Shown: positions 7,791 through 15,950, numbered from the stretch's first letter. The stretch is DNA of 23,139 nucleotides from JBLNCE01 sp050260415 (GCA_050260415.1 JBLNCE010000011.1:1-23139); one strand, 5' to 3'. The notes: generated from the letters alone by a model not told the origin. Made by a program: numbers and translations.

Positions 7791-7813
7791 CATATGAAAG
7801 CTTATACGACGTG
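7791..7813 (+). repeat. right arm of 23-bp inverted repeat
   Basis: Exact reverse complement of 7159-7181. Just inside each arm a CAAGTC hexamer is also present in inverted orientation at a slightly different offset, so the pairing may extend with a small bulge. No convincing target-site duplication is visible outside the arms. Confidence 0.9.
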
Positions 7814-7851
7814 CTTCTCGGCTAGATCAGACAAAGCAGTACAAAGGGCTG

Positions 7852-9036
7852 GTGCGATTAGTGTCTCCTCCGAGCGTGACCATGCTTACCAACGAGTATC
7901 CGCCCAATATATACGGCGGCGCGGGCGTCCATGTCCAGTACCTCACGGCGGCCTTGGCCGGACGCATCAGGGTGGAGGTTCGCTGCTTCGGGCCCGGCGA
8001 GCCCGGCGGGGCCGTCCCGGCGCGTTCGTTCGCGCCCGATGACGCTTGGTTGCGCGCGGCCGAGCCCCGCGCGGCCAAGGTGCTCAAGCCGCTGGCCACG
8101 GACTTGATGATGGCCGCTCCTCCCGTCGATACCGACGTGGTGCACTGCCATACCTGGTACACAATGTTCGCGGGGTTCCTGGCCCGCACCCTCTACCGGC
8201 GGCCCCTCGTGGCGACCGTTCACAGTCTGGAACCCCTCCGGCCCTGGAAGGAAGAACAATTGGGCCCTGGGTTTATGCTCAGCACCTGGCTCGAGCGGAA
8301 CGGCCTCCTGGCGGCGGACCTGGTCATCGCCGTCTCCGACGAGATGCGCCGCGATATCCTGCGCGCCTACCCGGTGGCGCCCGCGCGCGTCCGGGTGATT
8401 CACAACGGCATCGACATCGAACGCTTCCGCGCGCGCGCGGCCAAGGATGCTCTGGCGCGCCGCGGCGTCAAGGAGCCGTATCTCCTGTTCGTGGGCCGCG
8501 TTTCGCGGCAGAAGGGCCTCGACGTCCTCCTGGGGGCGGCGCCGCTGCTCCCGCCCGACCTGACCGTGGTCGTCTGCGCCGGCGCGCCCGATACGCCGGA
8601 ACTGGCGGTCGAACTGCGCGAGCGCGCGCGTTCGCTCCCGAACGTCCGCTGGCTCGAGGAGATGGTGCCGCTCGAGGACCTGGTCCAGCTATACAGCCAT
8701 GCGGCGGTCTTCGTCTGCCCGTCCGTCTATGAGCCCTTCGGTCTGATCAACCTGGAAGCCATGGCGTGCGCGCGGCCGGTCGTGGCCAGCGCGGTCGGCG
8801 GCATTCCCGAGGTGGTGGTGGACGGGGAGACGGGCTTTCTGGTCCCGCCGGGTGAGAAGGAGGCGCTGGCGCGGGCCGTCCGTTCCGTCGTGGCGGACCC
8901 GGAGATGGCGGCCAGGATGGGAGCCGCGGGGCGGAAGCGCGTGGAGGAGAGTTTCACCTGGGAGGCCATCGCGCGGCGGACGGTGGAGGCGTATGAGGAG
9001 GCGGTTACAAGCTACTCGAGAACGATGAAGACTTAA
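7852..9036 (+). CDS. GT4 glycosyltransferase, glycogen-synthase-like
   Basis: The protein of up to 394 residues is a retaining GT-B glycosyltransferase. The N-terminal Rossmann half has TNEYPPNIYGGAGVHVQYL and HCHTWYT; the C-terminal half has LFVGRVSRQKGLDVLL, then the E-x7-E signature EPFGLINLE with MACARPVVAS and VGGIPEVVVDGETGFLVPPG. The YPPNIYGGAGVHV start is typical of the actinobacterial/firmicute ADP-glucose-dependent glycogen synthase or maltose-1-phosphate-forming (GlgM/GlgA) group, so an alpha-glucan or sugar-phosphate product is likely; the exact acceptor is not shown. The start is uncertain: GTG 7852 (poorly spaced AAAGGG), GTG 7861, GTG 7876 and ATG 7882 are all possible, and homologues usually begin only a few residues before TNEYPP. 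It stands alone after the structured element. Confidence 0.85.
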   Translation: MRLVSPPSVTMLTNEYPPNIYGGAGVHVQYLTAALAGRIRVEVRCFGPGEPGGAVPARSFAPDDAWLRAAEPRAAKVLKPLATDLMMAAPPVDTDVVHCHTWYTMFAGFLARTLYRRPLVATVHSLEPLRPWKEEQLGPGFMLSTWLERNGLLAADLVIAVSDEMRRDILRAYPVAPARVRVIHNGIDIERFRARAAKDALARRGVKEPYLLFVGRVSRQKGLDVLLGAAPLLPPDLTVVVCAGAPDTPELAVELRERARSLPNVRWLEEMVPLEDLVQLYSHAAVFVCPSVYEPFGLINLEAMACARPVVASAVGGIPEVVVDGETGFLVPPGEKEALARAVRSVVADPEMAARMGAAGRKRVEESFTWEAIARRTVEAYEEAVTSYSRTMKT

Positions 9037-9037
9037 G

Positions 9038-9059
9038 AGCGGTGTGAAAAGACGCCGCT
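9038..9059. terminator. hairpin between convergent genes
   Basis: An 8-bp stem (9038-9045 with 9052-9059, one G-U) with a GAAAAG loop sits in the 24-base gap between the convergent glycosyltransferase and peptidase genes. There is no U-tract on either side, so termination is only probable from position. Confidence 0.35.
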
Positions 9060-9060
9060 T

Positions 9061-10167
9061 CTAAGTCCCTTCAAGGTACTCCATGAGCGCCTGGGCGAAA
9101 TCCTCCCCGAACAGCCTGAGATTTTCCTGCGTGTAGACCTGGTCGCCCAAGCCGAAATACGGGACCTCGAAACCGCAAGGAAGCCTGACTCCGAGGCGCC
9201 GGAAAAACGAGCTAAAGGTGGGACTGTCCGGCTGATTCCACTCACAGCCCATCTCGATATCGTGTTTTCCATCATATTTGATCCGTCCGGCCCCGTGCCG
9301 GCCGGTGGCCGCGGCCAGCATCGACGCGAAGCGCTCGATCTCCTTCTTGAACGGAGGGTCCGGCTTGACGAAGTACGTGTAATCGTGGCGTTCGCCCCAT
9401 TTATACGGCGAGTGCAGATCCACCGAGGCCGTGAAGGCGTACCGTCCGGCGTGGCTAATGATCGCCGCGGTGGACCGGTAGATGGGTTCTTCCGTATAGT
9501 CGCGATTATGGTCGTGCGGCGCGCGCGACTTGCCCTGATCGCCGTCTTCCACCCCGTCGAGGTCCACGAACGGAACGACGTGGACGAGGTAACGATCGAG
9601 GAAGCGCGCCGCTTTATCCCGCAAGAGCGCGGTCAGGATACCCTCCAGCACGTATGACGCGGTCGACTCGCAGGCGTGGTGGCGGCATGTCATCATGATG
9701 TGGCGACCCGCCCGCGTGTTCCCCAGCAACAGGAGCGGCACCGAACGTCCCTTCTCCGAGACCGTTAGTTCCAGGCGGCAAATCGCGCCGCTCTTATCCT
9801 GCCGGGCCAGGAACCTTGCCAGATCGGCGGCCTGGTAAGGCAGGGAGAAAGCGAAGTGGACGGTCTCGCCCGCCCTAAAGGCGTACCTGAAGGAGTGGCG
9901 GTCGATGCAGTCCTCTTTGCCCAGCCAGTGCCAGTGCAACATGTCTTTGCTCACAGCCGGCCCCCACGGCCCGACGACCTCGCCGTTCATGAACTCGAAG
10001 ACGGCTTCTCCGCCCGCGTCGCTTTCCGCGGCGAAATGCCAATAAAACCACCACTCGGTCGTATCGCGCAAGTCTTGTTCGAGCCGCACGAGGCTGCCAT
10101 CGTTCGATACGATCTTGATGTTGCCGCCCGGAAAATCCGCACGGATCCGTAGCTTGACGTCTTCCAT
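9061..10167 (-). CDS. M14-family zinc carboxypeptidase-like protein with N-terminal beta domain
   Basis: This 368-residue protein has an N-terminal beta-rich domain (about 1-130; WWFYWHFAAES, GPAVSKD, WHWLG) as in the cytosolic carboxypeptidase/Nna1-like M14 branch. A metallopeptidase core follows: zinc-ligand pair in CRHHACEST, PHDHNRDYTEEPIY for substrate-carboxylate recognition, DLHSPY for the third zinc ligand, and GFEVPYFG supplying the catalytic Glu. It should hydrolyse a C-terminal amino acid or an amide on a peptide or glycoconjugate. There is no signal peptide, so it acts in the cytoplasm. I chose ATG 10167 because GAGGTG lies nine bases upstream; ATG 10191 has no such site. It is the last gene of the LacI-type operon. 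A truncated second copy of its C-terminus lies at 12474-12734. Confidence 0.75.
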   Translation of the reverse strand: MEDVKLRIRADFPGGNIKIVSNDGSLVRLEQDLRDTTEWWFYWHFAAESDAGGEAVFEFMNGEVVGPWGPAVSKDMLHWHWLGKEDCIDRHSFRYAFRAGETVHFAFSLPYQAADLARFLARQDKSGAICRLELTVSEKGRSVPLLLLGNTRAGRHIMMTCRHHACESTASYVLEGILTALLRDKAARFLDRYLVHVVPFVDLDGVEDGDQGKSRAPHDHNRDYTEEPIYRSTAAIISHAGRYAFTASVDLHSPYKWGERHDYTYFVKPDPPFKKEIERFASMLAAATGRHGAGRIKYDGKHDIEMGCEWNQPDSPTFSSFFRRLGVRLPCGFEVPYFGLGDQVYTQENLRLFGEDFAQALMEYLEGT

Positions 10168-10191
10168 ACCGCTGCACACCTCTTGGTTCAT

Positions 10192-10253
10192 CGTTAATCC
10201 GTTAACGTCCTGCCACCATTTCGCGGCGTATTCGCAACACTCCCGGCGGGAGT
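10192..10253. other. two small inverted repeats in the oxidoreductase-peptidase gap
   Basis: CGTTAA/TTAACG (10192-10197, 10202-10207, four-base loop) and ACTCCC/GGGAGT (arms within 10239-10253) lie in the 103-base intercistronic gap. They may be mRNA-stabilising or processing hairpins; neither has a U-tract. Confidence 0.3.
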
Positions 10254-10270
10254 CGATTGCCGGTCTCGAA

Positions 10271-12448
10271 CTAGTAAACCCTCACTTCGAACAACTCAAT
10301 ATACGGACTGCCGTAAGTGCTTTCAAACTCAAGCCTCAGCGCCTCGGCGCGGACAGGAGCAAAGCCGTGCACCGCCAACCGCTTCCGGTTATCCTTGACC
10401 GCAAGCAACGGCCGCCACTCGCCGGACTGCAGCGCGCTGATCCGGTAATCCCTGACCAGTTCCGGCGGCATGCCCGTTCTTGGCATATACCCGTGATGCT
10501 CCGCCCAGCCTTCACCCCGGTAATTGGTCAGCTCTTTGGCGAGATCCGGGTTGAAAAACAGCCTTATCTCCTTGATCATGGTCGCTTCTTCCCAGGCAAA
10601 GGTCACGGTTTCCGGATGACCGGCCCGCATCCGATCGGATATCCATAGATTAGGCAATCGGTACGGTCGATGATATCCGTTGGTAAGATTATCGGGGCCG
10701 TATAACAGGTCAAGGCCCGCAAGCCTGCAGCACGGGGAGAATGTACTCCCGCCGGCGATCCAGCCGGCCAGGAAGCCGGTACAGCTTTCTTGGGCGGCAT
10801 ATACCGCGACCTTTGGATTGCCCTTGACGACCAGGTGATAACTGCCCGTTTCCTCAGGATCAAAAGGCAACTCCACCCAGCTTTCCGCCGCCGCGTCCAC
10901 GCTAACGGCGCACGCGGCCAGCTTCGCGCCGCGCCGGAATCCCGCGGGGTGATCGCAACGGTATAATTCGGCCTCCAGCACAGTGGCGGCGGCGGCCGCC
11001 AACCTCAGTTGGATTCTGCCGCAACCGGCCCGCCAGGGAAAGAGCACGAACAGATCGTCTTTCAGGGGGTATTCTTCGGCGGGACTTTCGTTCCCGGCGT
11101 TTCTGACCGAGGAGGCGGTGATCCGCGCCGTCTTGGCCCGGTCGTTCCGGTCCGAGTTTCGGCAGCCGATCAGATACATATCGTTGGCCAGCAACCGCTG
11201 GCGGATCGCCTCCCGGTCTTCCTGGTATAATTTTCGGGGGGATTTATCCAACCTAACCGCGAATCCGGCGATTGTTCCCGCCGCTTGGCCTGTCAGGGCG
11301 CAGGTATTCATGATCCGCGTGGAGGCAAAAGCGGCATGGCTCACGCTGATATTCCGCCCCGCCATCAGGAGGTTCTCGATGTTCTTGGAGTAAAGACAAC
11401 GCATGGGTATGTCATAGACGCTCACCGGGATCTGGCGGCAATGATCCTCCGCGGAATAGATGCCTTCCGGCGGGTGGAAATCGAGGAACCACCCCCCGTA
11501 ACAGACCGCGTCCTCGAACTCTCGATGGCCGGCCAGATCGTTCTGGGTCAGGATGTAATCGCCGATCAGGCGCCGTGATTCCCGCTTACCGGGAAGATTA
11601 CCGATCCAATCGAGCGTGAGGCGGTCCGCGTCATAGATGCCGCTGTTCTTGATATAGTCCCAGAGGCCGAGGGCGATTCGCTTCAGTTCCAAGCCGATTT
11701 CCTGATTATCCCGAATCGTATCCATCATGCCGCCGTATTCCAGCCACCAGAAATCGCAGCCGTTCATCTTCTCGTTCACGATCCGGCCGCCGCGGTTGAG
11801 GAGCCCCCGTACCTGATCCCGCGTATATGCATAAGACGGCGGGACGAAAGTCACTTTCCGCTTCGTCTCCCTGGTCTGGAGCAGAATCGTGCTGCCCAGG
11901 GTGTGCTCGTCGGGTTCCTCCGGCGCGAACTCCTCGCCGAACTCGGCCTTCCCTTCGCGGCCGCGCCGGTAAGCGGCGCCCGCCAGAAAGCCGACGGTCG
12001 CGTCGCCGGTCGCGTCGAGGAAGATGGGGCTCACGAACCCGAACTCCCGTTCGCTTCCCAGTTGCCGCCCGCGGACGGCGGCGATCCGCGATTTACCCGC
12101 CATTTCCAATTCCATGACGTTGGTGTTGAGGAACAAAGCGATCCCGGCCTCGCGCAGCACGAAGTCCAGCAGCAACTCGTCCCAGAGATGGATGTTCCCC
12201 TCGGGGTTGCGGTACAGGTTCTCCAGCTTAAGTTCGCCGAGGATGCCCATTTCCTCCGCGAACAGGTTGCCGCCGCCGGTGGCGCCCCTGGTCCACATGC
12301 GGATCTCGCTGCTGGAATTGCCCCCCAGGACGGGGCGGTTATGCACCAGGGCCACGGAAAGCCCTTCGCGGGCAGCCGCGATGGCCCCGCAGACCCCCGC
12401 CGGGCCGCCGCCGATGACCGTCAGATCCCGCGCGATCGTCTCCAACAT
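10271..12448 (-). CDS. FAD-dependent oxidoreductase (PF12831 type) with C-terminal beta-sandwich
   Basis: The 725-residue protein begins with a dinucleotide-binding fold: DLTVIGGGPAGVCGAIAAAREG (GxGxxG at 13-18), then HNRPVLGGNSSSEIRMWTRGA, the signature of the FAD_oxidored family. Further FAD segments are FLDATGDATVGFLAGA and LLMAGRNISVSHAAFASTR. The last ~250 residues are unlike the core and look like a beta-sandwich of the F5/8 (discoidin-like) kind, with NLTNGYHRPYRLPNLWISD and IKEIRLFFNPDL, so carbohydrate binding is plausible. ATG 12448 is chosen for its AGAGGAG nine bases upstream; the open frame reads on to 12715 but there overlaps the M14 remnant in another frame. In family members this gene type often sits with sugar ABC transporters and LacI regulators, as here. 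Substrate unknown; probably oxidation of an imported sugar or derivative. Confidence 0.85.
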   Translation of the reverse strand: MLETIARDLTVIGGGPAGVCGAIAAAREGLSVALVHNRPVLGGNSSSEIRMWTRGATGGGNLFAEEMGILGELKLENLYRNPEGNIHLWDELLLDFVLREAGIALFLNTNVMELEMAGKSRIAAVRGRQLGSEREFGFVSPIFLDATGDATVGFLAGAAYRRGREGKAEFGEEFAPEEPDEHTLGSTILLQTRETKRKVTFVPPSYAYTRDQVRGLLNRGGRIVNEKMNGCDFWWLEYGGMMDTIRDNQEIGLELKRIALGLWDYIKNSGIYDADRLTLDWIGNLPGKRESRRLIGDYILTQNDLAGHREFEDAVCYGGWFLDFHPPEGIYSAEDHCRQIPVSVYDIPMRCLYSKNIENLLMAGRNISVSHAAFASTRIMNTCALTGQAAGTIAGFAVRLDKSPRKLYQEDREAIRQRLLANDMYLIGCRNSDRNDRAKTARITASSVRNAGNESPAEEYPLKDDLFVLFPWRAGCGRIQLRLAAAAATVLEAELYRCDHPAGFRRGAKLAACAVSVDAAAESWVELPFDPEETGSYHLVVKGNPKVAVYAAQESCTGFLAGWIAGGSTFSPCCRLAGLDLLYGPDNLTNGYHRPYRLPNLWISDRMRAGHPETVTFAWEEATMIKEIRLFFNPDLAKELTNYRGEGWAEHHGYMPRTGMPPELVRDYRISALQSGEWRPLLAVKDNRKRLAVHGFAPVRAEALRLEFESTYGSPYIELFEVRVY

Positions 12449-12473
12449 ATACGGTGACTCCTCTGACTCAGTG

Positions 12474-12734
12474 TTACGATCTGGATTTTCCGCGCCGCTC
12501 ATCCTGTAAGTATATCTCCAAGGCTCTACCAAAGTCCATCCCGAAGGCGCGCAAGTTATCCTCCGTGTAGACCGGGTTTCCAAACCCAAAGTACGGCATC
12601 TCGAAACTGCAGCCGAGTCTCGCACCTTGTCTCTGAAAGAAGGAACTGGTGGTGCGGGGGTTTGGCTGATTCCAGTCCTCGCCGGGCTGGATATCGTGAC
12701 ATTGCCGGCCCCCATCGCCTTGCACCGCGCCCAT
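12474..12734 (-). pseudogene. C-terminal remnant of a second M14 peptidase gene
   Basis: This 86-codon frame aligns by eye with the last ~75 residues of the intact M14 gene at 9061-10167. Shared features in order are HDI, a Glu-rich turn, WNQP, SSFF-R/Q-R, GARLGCSFEMPYFGFG against GVRLPCGFEVPYFGLG, VYTEDNLRAFG against VYTQENLRLFG, and a matching final helix ending LEIYL/LMEYL. It retains the Glu of the catalytic motif but lacks all zinc ligands and the N-terminal domain, so it cannot be an active peptidase. It begins 18 bases after the permease stop; AAGGAG is present but only two bases before the ATG. The similarity is at protein level with clear divergence, so the duplication is not recent. 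It marks a deleted paralogue between permease and oxidoreductase genes. Confidence 0.8.
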
Positions 12735-12752
12735 TACTCCTTGCCCGGCGGT

Positions 12753-13592
12753 CTAGCCCTTGACCGCCCCAGCCGTCAGGCCCTGGATGAAATACCTCTG
12801 CAGGAAGATGAAGATGAGCGTTACGGGTATCGAGACCAGGATCGAGGCCGCCATCATATTGGTCCAGTTGTTTTGAAATTCGCCCATATAATTCAAGATC
12901 AGGCCTGGCGCAAGCGTCCGTTTGCCGGCCGCGGTAATCAGCGTCAACGAATAGAGCAGGTCGTTCCAACTCCAAACGAAGCCGTAGATCGCGATCGAGA
13001 TCAAACCGGGCACCGCCAGCGGGAAGATGATCTTGTGGATCGTCGTCAAGAGTCCCGCCCCATCCACCTTTGCCGATTCGATCAGCGCATCCGGAATCTG
13101 GTCGAAGTAGGCCTTCAAGGTCCAGGTGCCGACGGGTAGGGTAAACGTGATGAAGGACAGGATTAACGATAGGTAATTATCCAGGAGGTTGAACTTGCGC
13201 ATGACCATGTAGATCGTCAGGAGCAGGACCGCGTGCGGGAACATCCTCGAGGCCAGGAGCATGAGCATAAGGGAGTTCCGCCCGGTATATCTGAACTTTG
13301 AGAAGCTGTAACCCGCGTAGGCCGAGACGAGCGTGGCAAAGAAACTGGCCGTGAGGGAAACGAACAGGCTATTTCTCAGGTAGATCAGTATTCTCCGGTC
13401 GGTGATCACGTTTTGAAAATTGTCCAAGGTGAGCTTCCCGGGAAAGAACGTGATCTCAAAGATCTCCGCCGCGGGTCTCAAGGCGGTGATCAGCATCCAA
13501 TAAACCGGAAAGAAAACGTAGAGCCCGATCACGACCAAGGACAGGTAGAAGAAGACACGAAATCCGATCGTCTTGCCGTCGAACAAAGCCAT
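12753..13592 (-). CDS. carbohydrate ABC transporter permease, MalG type
   Basis: The 279-residue protein has six predicted transmembrane helices (for example VFFYLSLVVIGLYVFFPVYW near the N-terminus and SILVSIPVTLIFIFLQRYF near the end) and the cytoplasmic EAA loop ESAKVDGAG that docks on the ATPase. GLTAGAVKG at the C-terminus is the classic end of MalG-type sugar permeases. It pairs with the MalF-type gene 15 bases upstream. The start is ATG 13592 or the GTG directly before it at 13595. There is no ATPase gene in the operon, so a shared MsmK/UgpC-type ATPase encoded elsewhere is likely. Confidence 0.93.
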   Translation of the reverse strand: MALFDGKTIGFRVFFYLSLVVIGLYVFFPVYWMLITALRPAAEIFEITFFPGKLTLDNFQNVITDRRILIYLRNSLFVSLTASFFATLVSAYAGYSFSKFRYTGRNSLMLMLLASRMFPHAVLLLTIYMVMRKFNLLDNYLSLILSFITFTLPVGTWTLKAYFDQIPDALIESAKVDGAGLLTTIHKIIFPLAVPGLISIAIYGFVWSWNDLLYSLTLITAAGKRTLAPGLILNYMGEFQNNWTNMMAASILVSIPVTLIFIFLQRYFIQGLTAGAVKG

Positions 13593-13607
13593 CACCCGCC
13601 CAGGATG

Positions 13608-14501
13608 TTATTCCAAGTCGGTCTTGAGGTTCCTGAGGTAGAAGCAACTCACGATCGTCAAGACCAATACCCAAACCGCGCCGACCGCCGCAGCCATGCC
13701 GAGTTTCCAATTTTGAAAGGCGCTGCGGTAGACCTCGATGGCCAATGTCGTTGTGGCCCTGGCCGGGCCTCCCTCCGTCATGACCCAGATCAGGTCGAAA
13801 TGCTGCAGGCTGCCGATCAACCCGAGAATCAGTACGAGTGTCATGATCGGCTTCATCTCCGGCACAACCACATGCATGAGCACCTGGAAGTTGCCTGCCC
13901 CATCGATCCTTGCCGCCTCGATCTGCTCGGTGGAGACCGCCTGCATTCCCCCCAGGAGGAAGGCCATGAACCAGGGGAGAGTCTGCCAGGTCTTGGCGAT
14001 TACCACGACCGGCATGGCGGTCTGCGTCTGTCCCAGCCAATTGATGTTCTCCCGGATCAGACCGAGGCTCTTTAGAAGCTCATTGAGCAGGCCGAATTGG
14101 CCGTGAAAGATCCACATCCAGAGGAAACCAATGGCCGTGCTGGGGATGATCCAATTGATCAGGGTCAGGCCGCGCAGGAACTCCGAGCCCCTGAAGCCCT
14201 GGTTGAGAACGAGCGCCCAGATGAAACCCAGGATAAACGGTAAGATGGTGCCGGCGGCGACGAAAATCAAGGTGTTGACCAGGACGTCAAGGAAGTTGGG
14301 GTCGCGGAACACCCGGAAGAAATTGGCGAAGCCGACGAACTGCCGGCCGGGAAAGAGCAGGCTCTGATCGGTGAAACTCATCACCAATGAGTTAATGAAC
14401 GGATAGAGGATAATCAGGACGAAAACCGTCAACGCGGGGATGACCAATAAGAACCCGAATTGGGTTTCCGTCAGTTTCTGCCCGGACCCATGTTCCTCCA
14501 T
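13608..14501 (-). CDS. carbohydrate ABC transporter permease, MalF type
   Basis: A 297-residue inner-membrane protein with six helices and the EAA loop EAARIDGAGNFQVLMHVVVPEMKP. The segment FGLLNELLKSLGL followed by W..N and WQTLPWFMAFLLGGMQAV is typical of the family-1 sugar permeases. ATG 14501 has AAGGTGGG upstream. It forms the channel with the MalG-type partner downstream and takes substrate from the solute-binding protein encoded upstream. A stable hairpin lies between it and the solute-binding gene. Confidence 0.93.
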   Translation of the reverse strand: MEEHGSGQKLTETQFGFLLVIPALTVFVLIILYPFINSLVMSFTDQSLLFPGRQFVGFANFFRVFRDPNFLDVLVNTLIFVAAGTILPFILGFIWALVLNQGFRGSEFLRGLTLINWIIPSTAIGFLWMWIFHGQFGLLNELLKSLGLIRENINWLGQTQTAMPVVVIAKTWQTLPWFMAFLLGGMQAVSTEQIEAARIDGAGNFQVLMHVVVPEMKPIMTLVLILGLIGSLQHFDLIWVMTEGGPARATTTLAIEVYRSAFQNWKLGMAAAVGAVWVLVLTIVSCFYLRNLKTDLE

Positions 14502-14568
14502 GCAAAGCCCACCTTCAGCATGACTTCCAAGCCTGCGTCTGCGTACCAGACCCTCACCCCTGTCCCCT

Positions 14569-14604
14569 CCCCGTGGAACCTTGATTATTCAAGGCCCCAC
14601 GGGG
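14569..14604 (-). other. intercistronic hairpin between binding-protein and permease genes
   Basis: An 8-bp outer helix (14569-14576 with 14597-14604), a 2x2 internal loop and a 5-bp inner helix (14579-14583 with 14590-14594) form a stable hairpin in the 132-base gap. On the transcribed strand no T-run follows, so it is better read as an mRNA-stabilising or partial-attenuation element, as found between malE and malF, than as a full terminator. Confidence 0.6.
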
Positions 14605-14633
14605 TTAATCGGAGGAGAACAGGGCGGGAAAAG

Positions 14634-15890
14634 TTACTTGCCGAGGGCGGATTTGATCCGCGTCGCGGCGTCATCCAAAGCCTTCTGCGGCGTCTTCTTG
14701 CCCAGGAGCGCGGCCTGGATCTCTTCCGTGATGATGTTGTTGATCTGCCCGACTTCTTTATAGAGCGTCGATTCGGTCAAGCGGCCGTTTTTCGTGATGG
14801 CCAGCCACTGCTTGGACCAGTCGTCGTTCTGGACCCGCGGGTCGGCCATGGCGCTCTTCATCACCGGTAACATGCCGGAGTTCTCGAAATAACGCAGCGA
14901 CTGCTCCGCGCCGACGATATGCTTGATGAACTCGCCCGCCATCTTGATATTGCCGGACTTCTTGAAGATTACGAGCAGGTGTCCCCACATCGTCGATTGG
15001 GGTTTGTCGCCGGCCTTGAGGACCGGGCGCTGCATCGGCCGGATGTATTTGTAGAGGTCTTTCTCCGGCACGCCGTTGGTCTTGGCGATCCCGTTGGCCA
15101 TGATGGCGTCATGATAGAATCCGACCAAGCCCTTGGCAAAGAGCGTCCTGGCGTCGAAACGGCTCATGTCCATCTTGATGAGGCCCCGGTCGAGGAGGCT
15201 CTTGTACCACGTGAGGGTCTTCACGCCCTGGGCGTTGTTGATGGCGACGTTGCCTTTCTTGTCAAAGTAACTGCCGCCGAACGCCCAGAGCCACGGCTGA
15301 AAGTCCGAGGCCGCCGTGGAGTCCTTGGTGCAGAGCGCGTATGGAATGATATTAGGGTCGCTTGCCTTGAGTTTCATCAAGACCGACTCGAATTCCTGGA
15401 TCGTGACCGGAGGTTCTTTCACCCCAACCTTCTGCAGGAGGGTCGGATTATAGACCGTGCCGATGGAGGCGATGGTCCAGGGCAGCGCCAGTTGCTTGCC
15501 GTTCACCCTGCCGATGGCCAACGAGGCCTCTTCGAAGTTTCTGCCGAGCCATGTCTTGCCGAAGACCTGGTTCAGGTCAACCAGGACGTCCATCGCCGAC
15601 AGGGTGGCGAACATCCCGAAGTCGAGCTGGGCGACGTCGAGGGCTTCCCCGCCCTGGCTCCGGATGATGAGTTGGTCCATGGTGTTGGCCCAGGGCCAGC
15701 CGACCCAGGTCACGGGGGTCGTCGGGTTCTTCAGGTTCCAGGACTTCACCATGCTCTGGATGGTAGGCTTGGTGGCTTCTTCTTCGCCGGACCAACCGCA
15801 CCAGACGAGTTTGTCGCTGGCGCCAAAGACCGTGATCGACAGGGTCGCCGCCAGAAGCAACAGGATGATCAGTATCCGACCTGTTCTCAT
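14634..15890 (-). CDS. extracellular solute-binding protein, family 1 (sugar type)
   Basis: The 418-residue protein has a Sec signal peptide (MRTGR, hydrophobic core to about residue 22, VFGAS at the likely cleavage site) and an SBP_bac_1 fold: DVAQLDFGMFATLSAMDVLVDL, LPWTIASIGTVYNPTLLQKVGV, WLWAFGGSYFDKKGNVAINN and FIKHIVGAEQSLRYFENSGMLPV. Aromatic residues (W31, W34, W64, W67) fit sugar stacking. There is no lipobox Cys, so it should be periplasmic or tethered in another way. ATG 15890 has AGGAGGAG seven bases upstream. It is the first structural gene after lacI. The ligand cannot be read from the sequence. Confidence 0.92.
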   Translation of the reverse strand: MRTGRILIILLLLAATLSITVFGASDKLVWCGWSGEEEATKPTIQSMVKSWNLKNPTTPVTWVGWPWANTMDQLIIRSQGGEALDVAQLDFGMFATLSAMDVLVDLNQVFGKTWLGRNFEEASLAIGRVNGKQLALPWTIASIGTVYNPTLLQKVGVKEPPVTIQEFESVLMKLKASDPNIIPYALCTKDSTAASDFQPWLWAFGGSYFDKKGNVAINNAQGVKTLTWYKSLLDRGLIKMDMSRFDARTLFAKGLVGFYHDAIMANGIAKTNGVPEKDLYKYIRPMQRPVLKAGDKPQSTMWGHLLVIFKKSGNIKMAGEFIKHIVGAEQSLRYFENSGMLPVMKSAMADPRVQNDDWSKQWLAITKNGRLTESTLYKEVGQINNIITEEIQAALLGKKTPQKALDDAATRIKSALGK

Positions 15891-15950
15891 TTGCTTGCTC
15901 CTCCTCGTATTATTGTCGGGACGAGATCCTTGGCCTGTATCGCCGCCCCA

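Larger units (their letters stand above)
7159..7813 (+). ncRNA. candidate large structured non-coding RNA (unassigned; OLE-size class)
   Basis: The 743 bases between cobU and the next gene hold no believable coding frame: the open frames are Arg/Pro-rich and have no family signature. Instead there is a 655-base element closed by a perfect 23-bp inverted repeat and filled with local helices: 7232-7237/7262-7267 around 7246-7250/7254-7258; 7271-7276/7280-7285; 7287-7292/7300-7305; 7318-7325/7355-7362 around 7326-7331/7339-7344; 7379-7385/7396-7402; 7628-7634/7647-7653; 7662-7668/7675-7681; a 12-bp stem 7710-7721/7726-7737; 7737-7743/7777-7783 around 7749-7756/7767-7774. Two helices need G-U pairs (7327-7343; 7663-7680 and 7667-7676) that would be A-C mismatches on the other strand, so the plus strand is the likely RNA. 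Size and complexity resemble OLE, GOLLD or ROOL RNAs, but I cannot assign it. A non-autonomous transposon is the alternative. Confidence 0.6.

Noticed and set aside
7159..7813. Group II intron, RNase P or tmRNA
   Set aside because: No domain-V-like catalytic hairpin, no RNase P core (GAGGAAAGUCC type), and no tRNA-like ends or tag frame were found.
7148..7836. GACAAAG at 7148-7154 and 7830-7836 as target-site duplication of the inverted-repeat element
   Set aside because: The copies lie 4 and 16 bases from the repeat ends, so they do not abut the element as a true duplication should.
12449..12715. Upstream extension of the FAD oxidoreductase frame
   Set aside because: It overlaps the M14 remnant in another frame, while the flavin-binding fold begins right after ATG 12448 with a strong ribosome binding site.
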